A DNA stretch of 64,000 nucleotides, taken from the NCBI RefSeq assembly GCF_007997215.1, contig NZ_VORW01000003.1, positions 186,001-250,000 of the forward strand. Direction: 5' to 3'. This document shows, piece after piece, positions 1 through 8,490 of this stretch (position 1 is its first letter; every line of letters starts with the position of its first letter). This DNA is from Algoriphagus aquimarinus. GTDB lineage: Bacteria; Bacteroidota; Bacteroidia; Cytophagales; Cyclobacteriaceae. Both the position numbers and the translations under genes were made by a program. The notes below the pieces were generated by a model that saw nothing but the letters and a program-made list of their open reading frames with translations, did no database searches and was not told where the DNA came from.

Positions 1-308
1 AAAAAGAAGATCAATGCCCCAATTCCATTAGCTAATGCCCGGAAAGTATAGAACAATTTCCATTTCCATCCTTTGCGTTCGGTAAGCCTAAAAAGATAAA
101 TGCCAATGACCAGCATCACTGACACTATAAACAAATAAACGCTGGGAAAAGGCAATCTTCCCAGCGTCATATCTATTACATTCCGGATTCCCGGAAAGAA
201 TATTCTAGAATAAATATCGTCTGTTGCTTCAGGGTTTTGAGCCGCCAAATAACGTATTCCCAAAGCAATAACTCCAAGAATCGCCCAGGACCAATCTCTC
301 TTACCCAT
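1..308 (-). CDS. DUF3810-like membrane protein, N-terminal part (truncated by window edge)
   Basis: An open frame runs from an ATG at 306-308 off the left edge, giving about 102 residues that begin MGKRDWSWAILGVIALGIRY. Two hydrophobic stretches are visible, around residues 8-20 and 57-75, followed by a basic loop (RLTERKGWKW) and the start of a third hydrophobic stretch. This N-terminal layout resembles the DUF3810 family of Bacteroidota membrane proteins, some of which carry a metalloprotease-like motif further on; that part lies outside the window. It sits 10 bp downstream of the nfu gene on the same strand and may be co-transcribed with it. The family call is from memory of N-terminal character and is tentative. 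Confidence 0.6.
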   Translation of the reverse strand, partial: MGKRDWSWAILGVIALGIRYLAAQNPEATDDIYSRIFFPGIRNVIDMTLGRLPFPSVYLFIVSVMLVIGIYLFRLTERKGWKWKLFYTFRALANGIGALIFF

Positions 309-318
309 ATTTAACAGC

Positions 319-900
319 TTAAACTCCTTCTGCTACCACTTCCTTCACTTCCGGAAGCATTCGGGTAAGAAGGTTTTGAATGCCGGCTTTCAATGTCACC
401 GTACTTGAAGGACATCCTGAGCAGGAGCCTTGCAACTGAACTTTCACCACGCCTTCATTGAAAGAATGGAATACGATTGCTCCTCCATCCTGCTCTACAG
501 CCGGACGAATGTACTCATCTAAGATTCCTTTAATCTTTTTCACTACTTCAGAATCATTCTCATCAAAAAGTGGATCCTTTTCAATATTTACTGGTACTGG
601 CGCTTTGCCTGCTTCCAGATATTGCTTGATATGATCACGAACAATGCCCTGAATCTCGGACCAATCAACACTATCAGACTTGGTTACAGTCACAAAATTA
701 GAAGCGACAAAAACGCGCTCCACCGCTGCAAAATTGAACAGTTCCTGAGCTAAAGGGCTGATTTTAGCACTTTCAGCATCTGGAAAATCAAAACTTACTC
801 CCTCATCCACCAACATAAAATTGGCTACAAATTTCAGGGAATTCGGATTTGGATTAGCCTCCATGTAGAGGTGTACAGGTCTTGCTTGTGCTTGTAGCAT
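319..900 (-). CDS. NifU-like iron-sulfur cluster scaffold protein (Nfu)
   Basis: This 193-residue protein has the two-domain Nfu layout. An N-terminal Nfu_N domain covers about residues 1-90, with the hallmark MEANPNPNSLKF at residue 13. The C-terminal NifU-like domain covers about residues 110-190 and has the cluster-binding CSGCPSS motif. Nfu proteins assemble or carry a [4Fe-4S] cluster between two CxxC motifs of a dimer and deliver it to client enzymes in the cytoplasm. The first ATG is preferred because family members begin a few residues before the VHxYMEANPNP stretch. No other iron-sulfur assembly genes are adjacent, so this is probably a stand-alone carrier. Confidence 0.93.
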   Translation of the reverse strand: MLQAQARPVHLYMEANPNPNSLKFVANFMLVDEGVSFDFPDAESAKISPLAQELFNFAAVERVFVASNFVTVTKSDSVDWSEIQGIVRDHIKQYLEAGKAPVPVNIEKDPLFDENDSEVVKKIKGILDEYIRPAVEQDGGAIVFHSFNEGVVKVQLQGSCSGCPSSTVTLKAGIQNLLTRMLPEVKEVVAEGV

Positions 901-926
901 GGTATTCTTGATGTTTGTTTAGAAAA

Positions 927-959
927 CCGATTTGCCGGTATTAAGTTCCAGCAAATCGG
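927..959 (-). terminator. Possible terminator after the ThuA-like gene
   Basis: A 9-bp inverted repeat, CCGATTTGC at 927-935 and GCAAATCGG at 951-959, is followed on the minus strand by TTTTC. It lies between the stop of the ThuA-like gene and the start of nfu, so it would separate the two minus-strand transcripts. The T run is short, so this is a moderate call. Confidence 0.45.
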
Positions 960-1024
960 AATTTCATTTGTATTCTTGGCTTCAACTGTTAATCAGTAAG
1001 CCTTCTGCTGGTTAACCTGCCGTA

Positions 1025-1759
1025 CTATTTGAATGGATGTCCAGTAGCTGCGTACCAAATTCCACCATAAAGATGCTTCAGGAAAACATCATCTTCCCAG
1101 GCAGAATCCACATGTCCCAGAGCAGTATAAAAAACTCTTCCGCCTTCGAATTCATGATACCAAGCCATAGGGTGATTGTCACCATTTCCTTTGGCAACTT
1201 TGTAAGTACTTTCATCCGCTTTGATCAGTATGTTCAAGTCTGGATTGATGTCTCTGTACTCATATAATTCATCTGTCCACATCCAGTTTTTTGGCAAATG
1301 CCAAGTAGAAGGATGATTCTGATCCACCACTTCTAATCGCAAGGTCTGCTGAGCTGGATGAGCTAAGAAGTAAGCGCCCATCATTTTGTTGTACCAAGGC
1401 CACTCGTATTCTGAATCAGCCGCCGCATGTACACCTACTATACCTTTTCCGCTTTGCACAAATTTCTGCAAAGATGCCTGGGCAGCTTCATCGAATATGG
1501 TTCCAGTAGTGGAAACCAAAATAAGCACATCGTACTTGGAAAGACTTTCTTCAGAAAGCACTTTTGGATCTTCGGAAGTATAAACACTAAACACCTGCTT
1601 TTCACCCATTTTCTTCAAAGCAACTATTGCATTTGGAATGGATTGATGGCGAAAACCAGCTGTTTTGGTATAGACCAAAGCTTTGAACTGCTGAGCAGAC
1701 GCTACCAGAGCGATACTGAAAATCAGCGAGAGGGTAAGAAGAGTCTTTTTTAAGGTCAT
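1025..1759 (-). CDS. Secreted ThuA-like domain protein
   Basis: The 244-residue product starts with a clear signal peptide (MTLKKTLLTLSLIFSIALVASAQQ, likely cut after ASA) followed by one ThuA-like domain, a class I glutamine-amidotransferase-like fold. Visible family features are FKALVYTKTAGFRHQSIP near the start, VGVHAAADSEYEWPWYNKMMG in the middle, WTDELYEYR, and the end block PMAWYHEFEGGRVFYTALGH. ThuA-like proteins are linked to sugar (for example trehalose) utilisation, but the biochemical activity is unsettled. In Bacteroidota they often occur as secreted proteins near sugar-acting enzymes; here the neighbours are unrelated. Export to the periplasm or surface is inferred from the signal peptide. 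Confidence 0.9.
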   Translation of the reverse strand: MTLKKTLLTLSLIFSIALVASAQQFKALVYTKTAGFRHQSIPNAIVALKKMGEKQVFSVYTSEDPKVLSEESLSKYDVLILVSTTGTIFDEAAQASLQKFVQSGKGIVGVHAAADSEYEWPWYNKMMGAYFLAHPAQQTLRLEVVDQNHPSTWHLPKNWMWTDELYEYRDINPDLNILIKADESTYKVAKGNGDNHPMAWYHEFEGGRVFYTALGHVDSAWEDDVFLKHLYGGIWYAATGHPFK

Positions 1760-1818
1760 AGGTATTGAGTTATAGGGTTATTGAAAATTGATACTTATTA
1801 ATTGAAAATTGGTCATTA

Positions 1819-2565
1819 TTACTTGATAATTTCAAACTTTTCTCCTGCTTCTTGTCTGGAAAAAGCATTGAAATGCCACCATTCCGACCCGATTCCTGAG
1901 AAGCCATTTGCTGTCATCACTTTACGAAGAATATCCCGATTAGCAACTTGAGCTCTGGTAAGTTTTCCTTCAGAAAGCATTTGCTTTTCACGGTCAGGAT
2001 AAGCCGGATAGCCAAAGTAATCATAGCTAGTGCCCATATCCAAAGTTGAGTCAGCTTTCGTGTCAAAAATCGTCAAATCCACCGCAACTCCAAAGTTGTG
2101 TAAACTGCCTTTTTTAGGATCCGCAACATAAAGTGGCTTCAAACTATCGGGTTTGTCCAGATTGTCCCAAAGAATCTGCTGCACAGAAGATGGACGTACT
2201 CCATCATATACAAGCAAAGTATACCCAGGATAGTCAGTTTTCAGCATTTCCTGAGCCTTCTTCAAGCGCTCCGCTACTTCTGGCTGAAGAAATGCTTTAG
2301 TTAGATCTCCATATACGTCTTGATTAAAGAAATTATCAGTAGTAGAATACTTTAACTCTACCTTAATTCCAGGAATTACTTCCTCCACATTCACCAATCC
2401 TTGGCCGCGAAGAGTCATTTCCAATTCAGGCATTTCCTCCACAAGTTCTTTTTCCTTTATTGGGCCCAATTCTTCCAGTCGCTGCTCGGAGAATACCTCC
2501 TGATCGCTTTTCGGAGAAGAGCAGGCAATCGCTAGCGTAAGAAAAATTAAAGCTGATCTTTTCAA
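1819..2565 (-). CDS. VanX-type D-alanyl-D-alanine dipeptidase (M15D), lipoprotein
   Basis: The 248-residue product begins with a lipoprotein signal (lipobox LAIACSS), so it is expected to be anchored in a membrane facing the periplasm. The mature part is a peptidase M15 subfamily D domain. The zinc-binding SxHxxGxAxD motif appears as SLHNFGVAVD, and the second zinc/catalytic motif as EWWHFN; VRPSSVQ matches the conserved arginine region. VanX-type enzymes cut D-Ala-D-Ala dipeptides. In a Gram-negative without vanHA nearby, this more likely serves peptidoglycan D-Ala-D-Ala recycling than glycopeptide resistance. The start overlaps the stop of the upstream SDR gene by 4 bp (ATGA), so the two are probably translationally coupled. 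Confidence 0.9.
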   Translation of the reverse strand: MKRSALIFLTLAIACSSPKSDQEVFSEQRLEELGPIKEKELVEEMPELEMTLRGQGLVNVEEVIPGIKVELKYSTTDNFFNQDVYGDLTKAFLQPEVAERLKKAQEMLKTDYPGYTLLVYDGVRPSSVQQILWDNLDKPDSLKPLYVADPKKGSLHNFGVAVDLTIFDTKADSTLDMGTSYDYFGYPAYPDREKQMLSEGKLTRAQVANRDILRKVMTANGFSGIGSEWWHFNAFSRQEAGEKFEIIK

Positions 2566-3326
2566 GATTTCGAATTTCTATTCACAATCGTAGCAGATGC
2601 TTGTGCTGTTGGCAAAACCACCACATCAGCTATTGTTACATGTGGAGGCCTAGTTACGGCAAACTCTACAATATCTGCAATATCCTGAGCTACCAATGGT
2701 TCAATTCCCTGATAAACAGTCTCCGCCTTACTTTCATCTCCTTTGAAGCGGACCAGAGAAAACTCCGTCTCCACCAAGCCTGGGTGAATCGCTACTACCC
2801 GAATACCAAATGAATTCAAGTCCATTCGCATACCTTTGGTGATAGCATCCACAGCATGCTTACTTCCGCAATAGACGCTACCATTAGGATACACTTCCTT
2901 TCCGGCTATGGAGCCGATGTTGATTATCATTCCTGACTTACGAACTGTCATTCCCGGAATAATCGCTCGGGAGACATAAAGAAGCCCTTTCACATTGATA
3001 TCCATCATGGCATCCCAATCGTCCAGATTGGCAGTTTGCACCGGGTCAATCCCATGGGCATTTCCGGCATTATTGATCAGTACGTCGATGGCTTTCCATT
3101 TCTCAGGAAGATTATCCAGAATCTCTTTTACTTTTTCCCGATCACGCACATCGAATATCAAGGGCAAAAAATCAATCCCTTCAGGTAATTCAGACTTTAG
3201 TTCTTCCAGACGATTTCCGCGTCTGCCTGTGGCGATAATGTTGTAACCTATTTTGGCAAGGGTAATTGCAGCAGCTTTGCCGATTCCAGAAGTTGCTCCA
3301 GTGACTAAGGCAATTTTATTTTTCAT
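2562..3326 (-). CDS. Short-chain dehydrogenase/reductase (SDR), YdfG-like
   Basis: A 254-residue classical SDR. It has the N-terminal cofactor motif TGATSGIGKAAA (TGxxxGIG), ATGRRGNRLEEL with two arginines after the second strand (suggesting NADP preference), the NNAG motif, a serine at NIGSIAG, and the YxxxK catalytic pair as YCGSKHA. The C-terminal PGLVETEF block is typical of the YdfG/serine-dehydrogenase-like group, which acts on 3-hydroxy acids such as L-allo-threonine or 3-hydroxypropionate. The actual substrate is unknown. The stop overlaps the start of the downstream D-Ala-D-Ala dipeptidase gene, but no functional link is obvious. Confidence 0.92.
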   Translation of the reverse strand: MKNKIALVTGATSGIGKAAAITLAKIGYNIIATGRRGNRLEELKSELPEGIDFLPLIFDVRDREKVKEILDNLPEKWKAIDVLINNAGNAHGIDPVQTANLDDWDAMMDINVKGLLYVSRAIIPGMTVRKSGMIINIGSIAGKEVYPNGSVYCGSKHAVDAITKGMRMDLNSFGIRVVAIHPGLVETEFSLVRFKGDESKAETVYQGIEPLVAQDIADIVEFAVTRPPHVTIADVVVLPTAQASATIVNRNSKS

Positions 3327-3368
3327 CTGTTTATTTTTAGTTTTTTATTGGTCAGATAGCCTGTCCCG

Positions 3369-3386
3369 TTCCGATACCTATCGGGA
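3369..3386. repeat. REP-like palindrome (CCGATA-NN-TATCGG type)
   Basis: An 18-bp near-perfect palindrome, TTCCGATA-CC-TATCGGGA, sits in the 218-bp gap between the SDR and porT genes. The same design with exact arms recurs at 42597-42614. The rest of this gap holds no ORF of note. Confidence 0.5.
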
Positions 3387-3544
3387 TAGATTCGGGAGAA
3401 TCTCGCTCGGTGAATAATCATCCCTTTTCGTGCCGCTTTCGACATGCTTGATTTCCTGCTTAAAGATAAAAAATTATCAATGATCAATTTTCAATACTCC
3501 TTGATCAAGTTAAAAAACCCTTCCCACCTTAAAACTTTCAACCT

Positions 3545-4351
3545 CTACTGAAAATTCAGATAAATAGTAATTGATTTTTTCTTAAGCGAAGAAATCGCAT
3601 CTCTTAGCTCTGGAAGTGTATTTTCGGCCTGATAAAGATTATTCAAACCATGAGAGAAGCGGATCTCTGGAGCAAATTTGAAGTACTTGAAATAAACTTC
3701 GAAGCCCATTCCTGCTTCTAGCGAAAAATCCTGACCAGTCATGACGATATCATCCACATTAGCTTCATCCTGGCTTTTGGTACGGAACTGATAGCTCGCC
3801 CCACCCAGCCAATACATTCTTGTATTGTTGAATCGTTGAGACCTGTATTTGAAAAGAAGTGGAAGTTCTACCACAGTTTCTTCCGAGGTATATTCTACAA
3901 TCCTGCCTTGATTCTCTATATCTATAATTATATCTCCCCCATCCGTAATTACATTTTCCTGATCAGTAAAATAGGTGACATCCGTCTTATACTCATAGAA
4001 ACCCACTTTGGGAGTAAACATCATGGAAACCTGATCATGGAATCTCAAGATCCCTACGAAGCCAAGTGAAAATCCAGGAGAAAATTTAGGCTGTATACTT
4101 CGCACATTAGTGAAACCGTTAGTCACCGCAGCATTCAGAAACACATCAGAATACTTCACTCTCAATGTGCTATTATGGGTAGCCAGAAAGAATCCGTAAG
4201 AAAGAGGTTTATTATCAGAGCTTGAAGCTGAAGTCAAGCCAAACATACCTTGCCCAAACGTTGGAATCGTTGCTAAGAAAAATACTAAACCTACTAGGAC
4301 TACTTTGTTCCTACGTAGATTGAGCTTATTCCAAATGTGAGTGGTTTGCAT
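3545..4351 (-). CDS. porT: PorT-family outer-membrane beta-barrel protein (type IX secretion)
   Basis: A 268-residue protein with an N-terminal signal (hydrophobic run [17 protein letters not shown]) and a series of amphipathic strands ending in an aromatic residue, as expected for a small outer-membrane beta-barrel of the PorT/OMP_b-brl family. PorT was first described as needed for gingipain export by the type IX system in Porphyromonas, and its gene lies next to ubiE in many Bacteroidota, as here. The only usable ATG (4351) lies inside the 3' end of ubiE, giving a 52-bp out-of-frame overlap on the same strand. The T9SS role is inferred from family and gene order. A PorE-like gene occurs in the same window at 37.5-39.4 kb. 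Confidence 0.78.
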   Translation of the reverse strand: MQTTHIWNKLNLRRNKVVLVGLVFFLATIPTFGQGMFGLTSASSSDNKPLSYGFFLATHNSTLRVKYSDVFLNAAVTNGFTNVRSIQPKFSPGFSLGFVGILRFHDQVSMMFTPKVGFYEYKTDVTYFTDQENVITDGGDIIIDIENQGRIVEYTSEETVVELPLLFKYRSQRFNNTRMYWLGGASYQFRTKSQDEANVDDIVMTGQDFSLEAGMGFEVYFKYFKFAPEIRFSHGLNNLYQAENTLPELRDAISSLKKKSITIYLNFQ

Positions 4352-5022
4352 AGGTTGCTAGTGAATCCAACGTTATTCATAATTCTCAGGAAATCCATTC
4401 CATCAGGAAAGGCCTGCACTGACTCAGGAAGATAAGTATAAGCAGAATTGTCCTTCGATACAATTTTGCCGATCTGTGGAAGAATCGCTTTGGAATAAAA
4501 TGCATAAGCTTGCTTCATCGGAGCTTTTGTTGGCTTACTAAATTCCAAGATCACCACTTTGCCACCTGGCTTGAGCACACGATACATATCTGCTAGCCCT
4601 TTATCCAGGTTCTCAAAGTTCCTAACACCAAATGAAACGATGACTGCATCAAACTTATTATCTTCAAAAAGTAGTCCTTCAGAATCTCCAAGCTGAAGCT
4701 CGATTTTATCTTCAAGACCTTTTTTCTTCATTTTTTTACGACCTTCCTCCAGCATTCCTTCCGAAATATCCACTCCGATGATCTTATCTGGGTTTAAAGA
4801 AAGCGCTTCGATCGCAAAATCTCCTGTGCCAGTAGCGATATCAAGGATCAACTTGGGCTGATCGTCTTTAAGATATTTAATTGCTTTTTTTCTCCAAGTG
4901 ATATCAATTCCCATGCTGAGCACGTGATTGAGCAAATCATATTTGCCAGAGATATTGTTGAACATCTCAGCTACCTGATCTTTTTTGGAATCTTGCTTGT
5001 CTTTGTAAGGAACTACGGCCAT
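4300..5022 (-). CDS. ubiE: Demethylmenaquinone methyltransferase UbiE/MenG
   Basis: A class I SAM-dependent methyltransferase of about 240 residues. It has the UbiE/COQ5 signatures [20 protein letters not shown], the SAM-binding motif [15 protein letters not shown], and the region [20 protein letters not shown]. It catalyses the last step of menaquinone synthesis, the main respiratory quinone in this phylum. A longer frame opens at 5058, but the ATG at 5020-5022 ([11 protein letters not shown]) fits family length better and leaves the upstream sequence free for a promoter shared with the divergent engB. The 3' end overlaps porT by 52 bp. Confidence 0.93.
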   Translation of the reverse strand: MAVVPYKDKQDSKKDQVAEMFNNISGKYDLLNHVLSMGIDITWRKKAIKYLKDDQPKLILDIATGTGDFAIEALSLNPDKIIGVDISEGMLEEGRKKMKKKGLEDKIELQLGDSEGLLFEDNKFDAVIVSFGVRNFENLDKGLADMYRVLKPGGKVVILEFSKPTKAPMKQAYAFYSKAILPQIGKIVSKDNSAYTYLPESVQAFPDGMDFLRIMNNVGFTSNLCKPLTFGISSIYVGTK

Positions 5023-5121
5023 TCTGAATTCTGTCTTTGAAAGAACAATAATAGGCAAGAATCACGAGGAATGGAAAAAACTTCCACTTCCGCTTCATCC
5101 TTCCCTTTTCGGATAATATCG

Positions 5122-5130
5122 TACTTTTGC
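5122..5130 (+). promoter_or_regulatory. Bacteroidota -7 promoter element for engB
   Basis: TACTTTTGC fits the TAnnTTTG -7 consensus of the Bacteroidota primary sigma factor and lies 16 bp before the engB ATG. No good TTTG -33 element is visible, so the call rests on the -7 box and its position. Confidence 0.5.
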
Positions 5131-5146
5131 AAACAAATACCAGCAG

Positions 5147-5749
5147 ATGATCCAGACAGCAACCTTTGTAATCAGTAATTCTAACCCCGGAAATTGTCCC
5201 AAGCCTGACCGAGCTGAGATTGCTTTTATCGGTAGATCTAATGTGGGCAAAAGCTCACTGATCAACATGCTAGTCAATCAAAAAGGGCTGGCAAAGACCT
5301 CTCAAAAACCAGGTAAAACCCAGCTGATCAACCACTTCATCATCAACGATAAGTGGTACCTAGTCGATCTTCCAGGCTATGGCTTCGCCAAAGTAAACCT
5401 GAAAGTGAAGCAAGGTTGGGAAAGTATGATCACTACTTACCTCACGAAGCGGGAGAATCTATGCGGCGTATTTGTATTAATAGACAGTAGATTAGAACCG
5501 CAGCAAATTGATCTAGAATTTTTGCTTTGGTGTGGAACACAGGAAGTACCTACAGCACTGGTATTCACTAAAGCCGACAAGCAGTCCAAATCAAAAACTG
5601 ATCAAAACATCCAGAAGTTTCTAAAGAAAACGAGAGAGATGTTCGGAGAAAACCCCGATTACTTCGTGACTAGTGCAGAAGCAAGCACTGGTAAAAAGGA
5701 ACTGACGAAGTTTATGGAACAACTAATAACAGAATATACAGCTAGGTGA
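5147..5749 (+). CDS. engB: Ribosome biogenesis GTP-binding protein EngB (YihA/YsxC)
   Basis: A 200-residue TRAFAC-class GTPase. Motifs in order are G1 GRSNVGKSSL (about residues 28-37), G2 around KPGKTQ, G3 DLPGYGFA, G4 TKAD and G5 TSAE. EngB assists assembly of the 50S ribosomal subunit and is essential in many bacteria. Length and motif spacing are normal for the family. It is divergent from ubiE across a short intergenic stretch that carries a Bacteroidota-type -7 box. Confidence 0.95.
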   Translation: MIQTATFVISNSNPGNCPKPDRAEIAFIGRSNVGKSSLINMLVNQKGLAKTSQKPGKTQLINHFIINDKWYLVDLPGYGFAKVNLKVKQGWESMITTYLTKRENLCGVFVLIDSRLEPQQIDLEFLLWCGTQEVPTALVFTKADKQSKSKTDQNIQKFLKKTREMFGENPDYFVTSAEASTGKKELTKFMEQLITEYTAR

Positions 5750-5768
5750 ATCATTTAATTGATAATCC

Positions 5769-5777
5769 TATATTTGC
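5769..5777 (+). promoter_or_regulatory. -7 promoter element for the DUF5606 gene
   Basis: TATATTTGC matches TAnnTTTG exactly and is 21 bp upstream of the ATG at 5799. The next gene upstream ends at 5749, so this small gene probably has its own start site. No clear TTTG -33 box was found. Confidence 0.55.
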
Positions 5778-5798
5778 ATCCTCGAAAAAATAAACCAA

Positions 5799-6287
5799 AT
5801 GAATTTTAAAGATCTTGCTACCGTAGCCGGTAAACCCGGTTTGTTCAAAGTTTTGAAGCCTTCACGTACAGGAGTAATCCTAGAAAGCATGGATGCGAAG
5901 AAAACTAAACTCGTTGCCGGCATGGCCCAGCGTGTATCTATTTTAAGCGATATTTCTATCTATACCTTGACAGAAGAGGGTGCTGAGCCTTTGGAATCTG
6001 TGATGCAGAAGATAGAAGCGGAATTCCAAGGTGATCTTGGCCTCGATGCCAACCCAGATGATGCTGAGCTGAGAGCGTTCATGAAGCATATTCTTCCAGA
6101 GGTTGATGAAGCTAGAGTTTACACTTCTGACATCAAGAAACTGATCACTTGGTACAACTTACTTCGAGTACAAGCTCCTGAAGTTTTGAAAAAAGATGAT
6201 AAGGAAGTAGAGAAAGCTCCTGAAGTGGAAGAAAAAGCTAAAGAAGAAAAACCTAAGGCGAAGGCAAAAGGAAAATCTAAAGAATAA
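5799..6287 (+). CDS. DUF5606 domain-containing protein
   Basis: The 162-residue product opens with MNFKDLATVAGKPGLFKVLK and a following TRTGVILESMDAKKTKLV stretch characteristic of DUF5606, a small cytoplasmic family found in Bacteroidota. The folded part covers about residues 1-130; the last 30 residues are a low-complexity lysine/glutamate/alanine tail. No function is established. An SH3-like small beta-barrel for the N-terminal part would be a guess. The gene has its own promoter element and a strong terminator immediately after the stop, so it looks monocistronic. Confidence 0.88.
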   Translation: MNFKDLATVAGKPGLFKVLKPSRTGVILESMDAKKTKLVAGMAQRVSILSDISIYTLTEEGAEPLESVMQKIEAEFQGDLGLDANPDDAELRAFMKHILPEVDEARVYTSDIKKLITWYNLLRVQAPEVLKKDDKEVEKAPEVEEKAKEEKPKAKAKGKSKE

Positions 6288-6294
6288 TACTACT

Positions 6295-6320
6295 GCCCCG
6301 ATTAACGTCGGGGCTTTTTT
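6295..6320 (+). terminator. Rho-independent terminator after the DUF5606 gene
   Basis: A perfect 7-bp stem, GCCCCGA (6295-6301) and TCGGGGC (6308-6314), with loop TTAACG is followed by six T residues. Confidence 0.85.
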
Positions 6321-6329
6321 GATACCAGC

Positions 6330-6638
6330 ATGAGCGAATCCTTATCCCACGATACTTTTTCCCTGCTTAGAAAAGACTTTGAACTCCCTGAAGTCACAGC
6401 GGATTTTGATGAAGAAAAAGCAATCTCCACGCTTTCCAAAGTCATTGCCTATATGCTAGACCGGGAATTTGAGCGCTTGCTTCAGATCTGTTATCGTATT
6501 GATCTAGGAGAAGAAAAGCTCAAAAAAATCCTTCACTTGTCCGAACCTGACCAGGTAGCACCAGATTTAGCTCGTGCGCTTTGGAATCGCCAAAAGCAAA
6601 AAATAGAAATCAGAAGAAGGTATTCATCAAACGAATAG
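6330..6638 (+). CDS. Small conserved-looking protein of unknown function
   Basis: A 102-residue soluble protein rich in charged residues and predicted helices (for example EKAISTLSKVIAYMLDREFERLLQICYRIDLGEEKLKKIL), with no signal peptide or membrane segment. I do not assign a family with confidence. The length, acidic N-terminus and short basic end (RQKQKIEIRRRYSSNE) are reminiscent of small uncharacterised Bacteroidota proteins encoded near DUF5606 genes. The ATG is 10 bp after the upstream terminator T run, so transcription would have to start inside the hairpin region or come from read-through. Codon use matches its neighbours. Confidence 0.72.
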   Translation: MSESLSHDTFSLLRKDFELPEVTADFDEEKAISTLSKVIAYMLDREFERLLQICYRIDLGEEKLKKILHLSEPDQVAPDLARALWNRQKQKIEIRRRYSSNE

Positions 6639-6716
6639 TGCTCTTCGTCATTATTCCAACCAGTCTAACCCTAATTTTCCCTATTTTAGACTTTCTATTT
6701 AAAACCATTTTTCTCT

Positions 6717-7193
6717 ATGAAATCATTATTCAAATTAAATTTTCTAGTGGCACTCACTTGCCTTGTTGTGTTAGGATCATGTAGCAGCGATGACGATACT
6801 GATCCGCCGAAGACAGATGCCGAACTTATCGGATCAGGCATTACTTGGAAATTTAGCAAAGTCACTGCCGCAGGAATTGATGCAAGGGCTTTTATAGATG
6901 CTTGCCACCTCGACAACCTAATTACATTTAACTTCGAGACTAACCTTAAAACTGGAGTAGTAGATTCCGGTGCCACCAAATGCGATGACTCTTCTCCACA
7001 GACAGAAGATTTCACGTGGGATTATAATGAATCCACTAAAATCTTATCTGTCAATAGTGATGTCATCGATATCCCTGGTGCAGCAGGTGATTTAAAAGTG
7101 GTAAGCATCACTAGTGTTGAGCTTGTGCTTTCTCAAAATGTTGCGATACCGGGCTTTGGTACCCAAGAAGTGAAACTCACATTAGTTCATTGA
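6717..7193 (+). CDS. Lipoprotein of unknown function
   Basis: A 158-residue predicted lipoprotein with lipobox VLGSCSS near residue 23, followed by an acidic DDDTDPP linker typical of surface-exposed Bacteroidota lipoproteins. The mature part has alternating hydrophobic residues (ITWKFSKVTAAGI, DFTWDYNESTKILSV, LKVVSITSVELVLSQ), suggesting a small lipocalin-like or beta-sandwich fold, which is common among small lipoproteins in this phylum. No catalytic motif is seen. A terminator-like hairpin follows. Confidence 0.78.
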   Translation: MKSLFKLNFLVALTCLVVLGSCSSDDDTDPPKTDAELIGSGITWKFSKVTAAGIDARAFIDACHLDNLITFNFETNLKTGVVDSGATKCDDSSPQTEDFTWDYNESTKILSVNSDVIDIPGAAGDLKVVSITSVELVLSQNVAIPGFGTQEVKLTLVH

Positions 7194-7221
7194 TTTTCCT
7201 TCAACTTCTTTAAAATCCTTA

Positions 7222-7271
7222 AAAGGAAATAGACCATGAGCTTGTAAGCAGTTGGTTTATTTCCTTTTTTT
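7222..7271 (+). terminator. Rho-independent terminator after the lipoprotein gene
   Basis: The arm AAAGGAAATAGACC (7222-7235) pairs with GGTTTATTTCCTTT (7254-7267), with one bulge, and the right arm runs into seven T residues. Confidence 0.7.
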
Positions 7272-7295
7272 GTTTCACTCCCAAACTATCTGACT

Positions 7296-8417
7296 ATGGC
7301 AAATCCTATCTGGATCATGACTTCTGCTTTTGACCAACTTAATTTGGATCAAACGGTAGAAAAAGCATTAGAAATTGGTTCTCAAGGCCTAGATCTTTGT
7401 GTTTTTAGAAAAGATGGAACGCGTGACGACTTTGTGGCAACACATCTTGATTATGAAAACTTCGGGCTTGAAGAAGCCAAAAAACTTCTAGAGAAATTCA
7501 ATGGAGCCAAACTCCGACTTTCCATAGGAGCCTTTGACAATCTTATCGGAGGAGATCCAGCTGAACGCATCAAGAATCAAAACCATCTACTGAGATTGAT
7601 CCGAATGGCCTACTTGCTAGGAGGAGATGAAAACGACGTGAAGGTCGGGACTTTCGTGGGTTACAATCACGAACTCGGAAATCAAGAAGGCGGCTTTGAG
7701 AAAAACCTATTAGAATATCAGCGAATCTTTGGGCCAATCATCCGCTATGCAAATAGCCTTGGGGTAACGGTACTCTATGAAAACTGCCCAATGGAAGGCT
7801 GGAGAAGTTCAGGTCATTTCGGTACGTTCAACAATCTCACTGGAGTTTTGGCCGCTCGAAAAATCATGTACGAGCTAGTTCCTGAGTCCAATCATGGAGA
7901 AATCTACGATCCTTCTCACGATGTCTGGCAACACACCGATCCTGTGGAAGTGATCAAAAACACAGACATGAACCGCCTGAAGAGAATCCACGTAAAATCC
8001 ACCCGAAACAATCCTAATCCATTCTGGGGAAATATGTATCCCATGCAGGAAGTGAATCCTGAAATGGCCGCGAAAGCTGGAATTACTTCTAGCACCAATC
8101 CTTGGGATAGACATCACTACGAGGCTACCCTTCCTGGTTTTGGACTTGGTGACTCAATGGACTGGCGAGCTTTTGTGAATATTCTAAAGAAATGCAAGTT
8201 CACTGGCCCTTTTGAAATAGAAAATGAAGCCGTTCTCTCTAAGCAAACAGGCAATATGGGAGCCATCGTCCAAGGATGTAAAGCTGCTGTCCAGAACCTT
8301 GCTCCCTTGCTTTATGAATTGGGAGAGGATGGCTGGCAATATCCTGATTCAGAACATAAACCACTTTTGGAGGTAAATCGTGCGGATTTACCGTTGGTGA
8401 CGATGGAACAATTATAA
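7296..8417 (+). CDS. Sugar phosphate isomerase/epimerase (xylose isomerase-like TIM barrel)
   Basis: A 373-residue cytoplasmic protein with no signal peptide, of the AP endonuclease 2 / xylose isomerase-like TIM-barrel family. Visible barrel features are IGSQGLDLCVFRKDGTRDD, the metal-ligand-like glutamate in TVLYENCPMEGW, YDPSHDVWQ with an Asp-x-x-His pair, RIHVKSTR, HYEATLPGFGLGDSMDW, and the late glutamate in GPFEIENEAVLS. These positions match the usual Glu-Asp-His-Glu metal site. The family isomerises or epimerises sugars, but the substrate cannot be read from sequence. It is flanked by terminators, so it is probably transcribed alone. Confidence 0.88.
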   Translation: MANPIWIMTSAFDQLNLDQTVEKALEIGSQGLDLCVFRKDGTRDDFVATHLDYENFGLEEAKKLLEKFNGAKLRLSIGAFDNLIGGDPAERIKNQNHLLRLIRMAYLLGGDENDVKVGTFVGYNHELGNQEGGFEKNLLEYQRIFGPIIRYANSLGVTVLYENCPMEGWRSSGHFGTFNNLTGVLAARKIMYELVPESNHGEIYDPSHDVWQHTDPVEVIKNTDMNRLKRIHVKSTRNNPNPFWGNMYPMQEVNPEMAAKAGITSSTNPWDRHHYEATLPGFGLGDSMDWRAFVNILKKCKFTGPFEIENEAVLSKQTGNMGAIVQGCKAAVQNLAPLLYELGEDGWQYPDSEHKPLLEVNRADLPLVTMEQL

Positions 8418-8457
8418 AGTATTAAATAAGTAGTCTGAATTAAAAAATTGAATGGAT

Positions 8458-8490
8458 ACACTAGTTTACGATGATAACGTAAACTAGTGT
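8458..8490. terminator. Strong bidirectional hairpin between convergent genes
   Basis: A perfect 13-bp stem (arm ACACTAGTTTACG at 8458-8470, complementary arm at 8478-8490, 7-nt loop) lies between the convergent epimerase-like gene and rnhA. CTTTTAT follows on the plus strand; the minus side is less T-rich. Confidence 0.75.

Noticed and set aside
1819..2565. Vancomycin resistance function for the VanX-like dipeptidase
   Set aside because: No vanH, vanA or regulatory genes are nearby, and Gram-negative outer membranes already exclude glycopeptides. A recycling role is more likely.
5095..5277. 60-codon minus-strand frame over the start of engB
   Set aside because: Entirely antisense to the conserved GTPase G1 region and its promoter.
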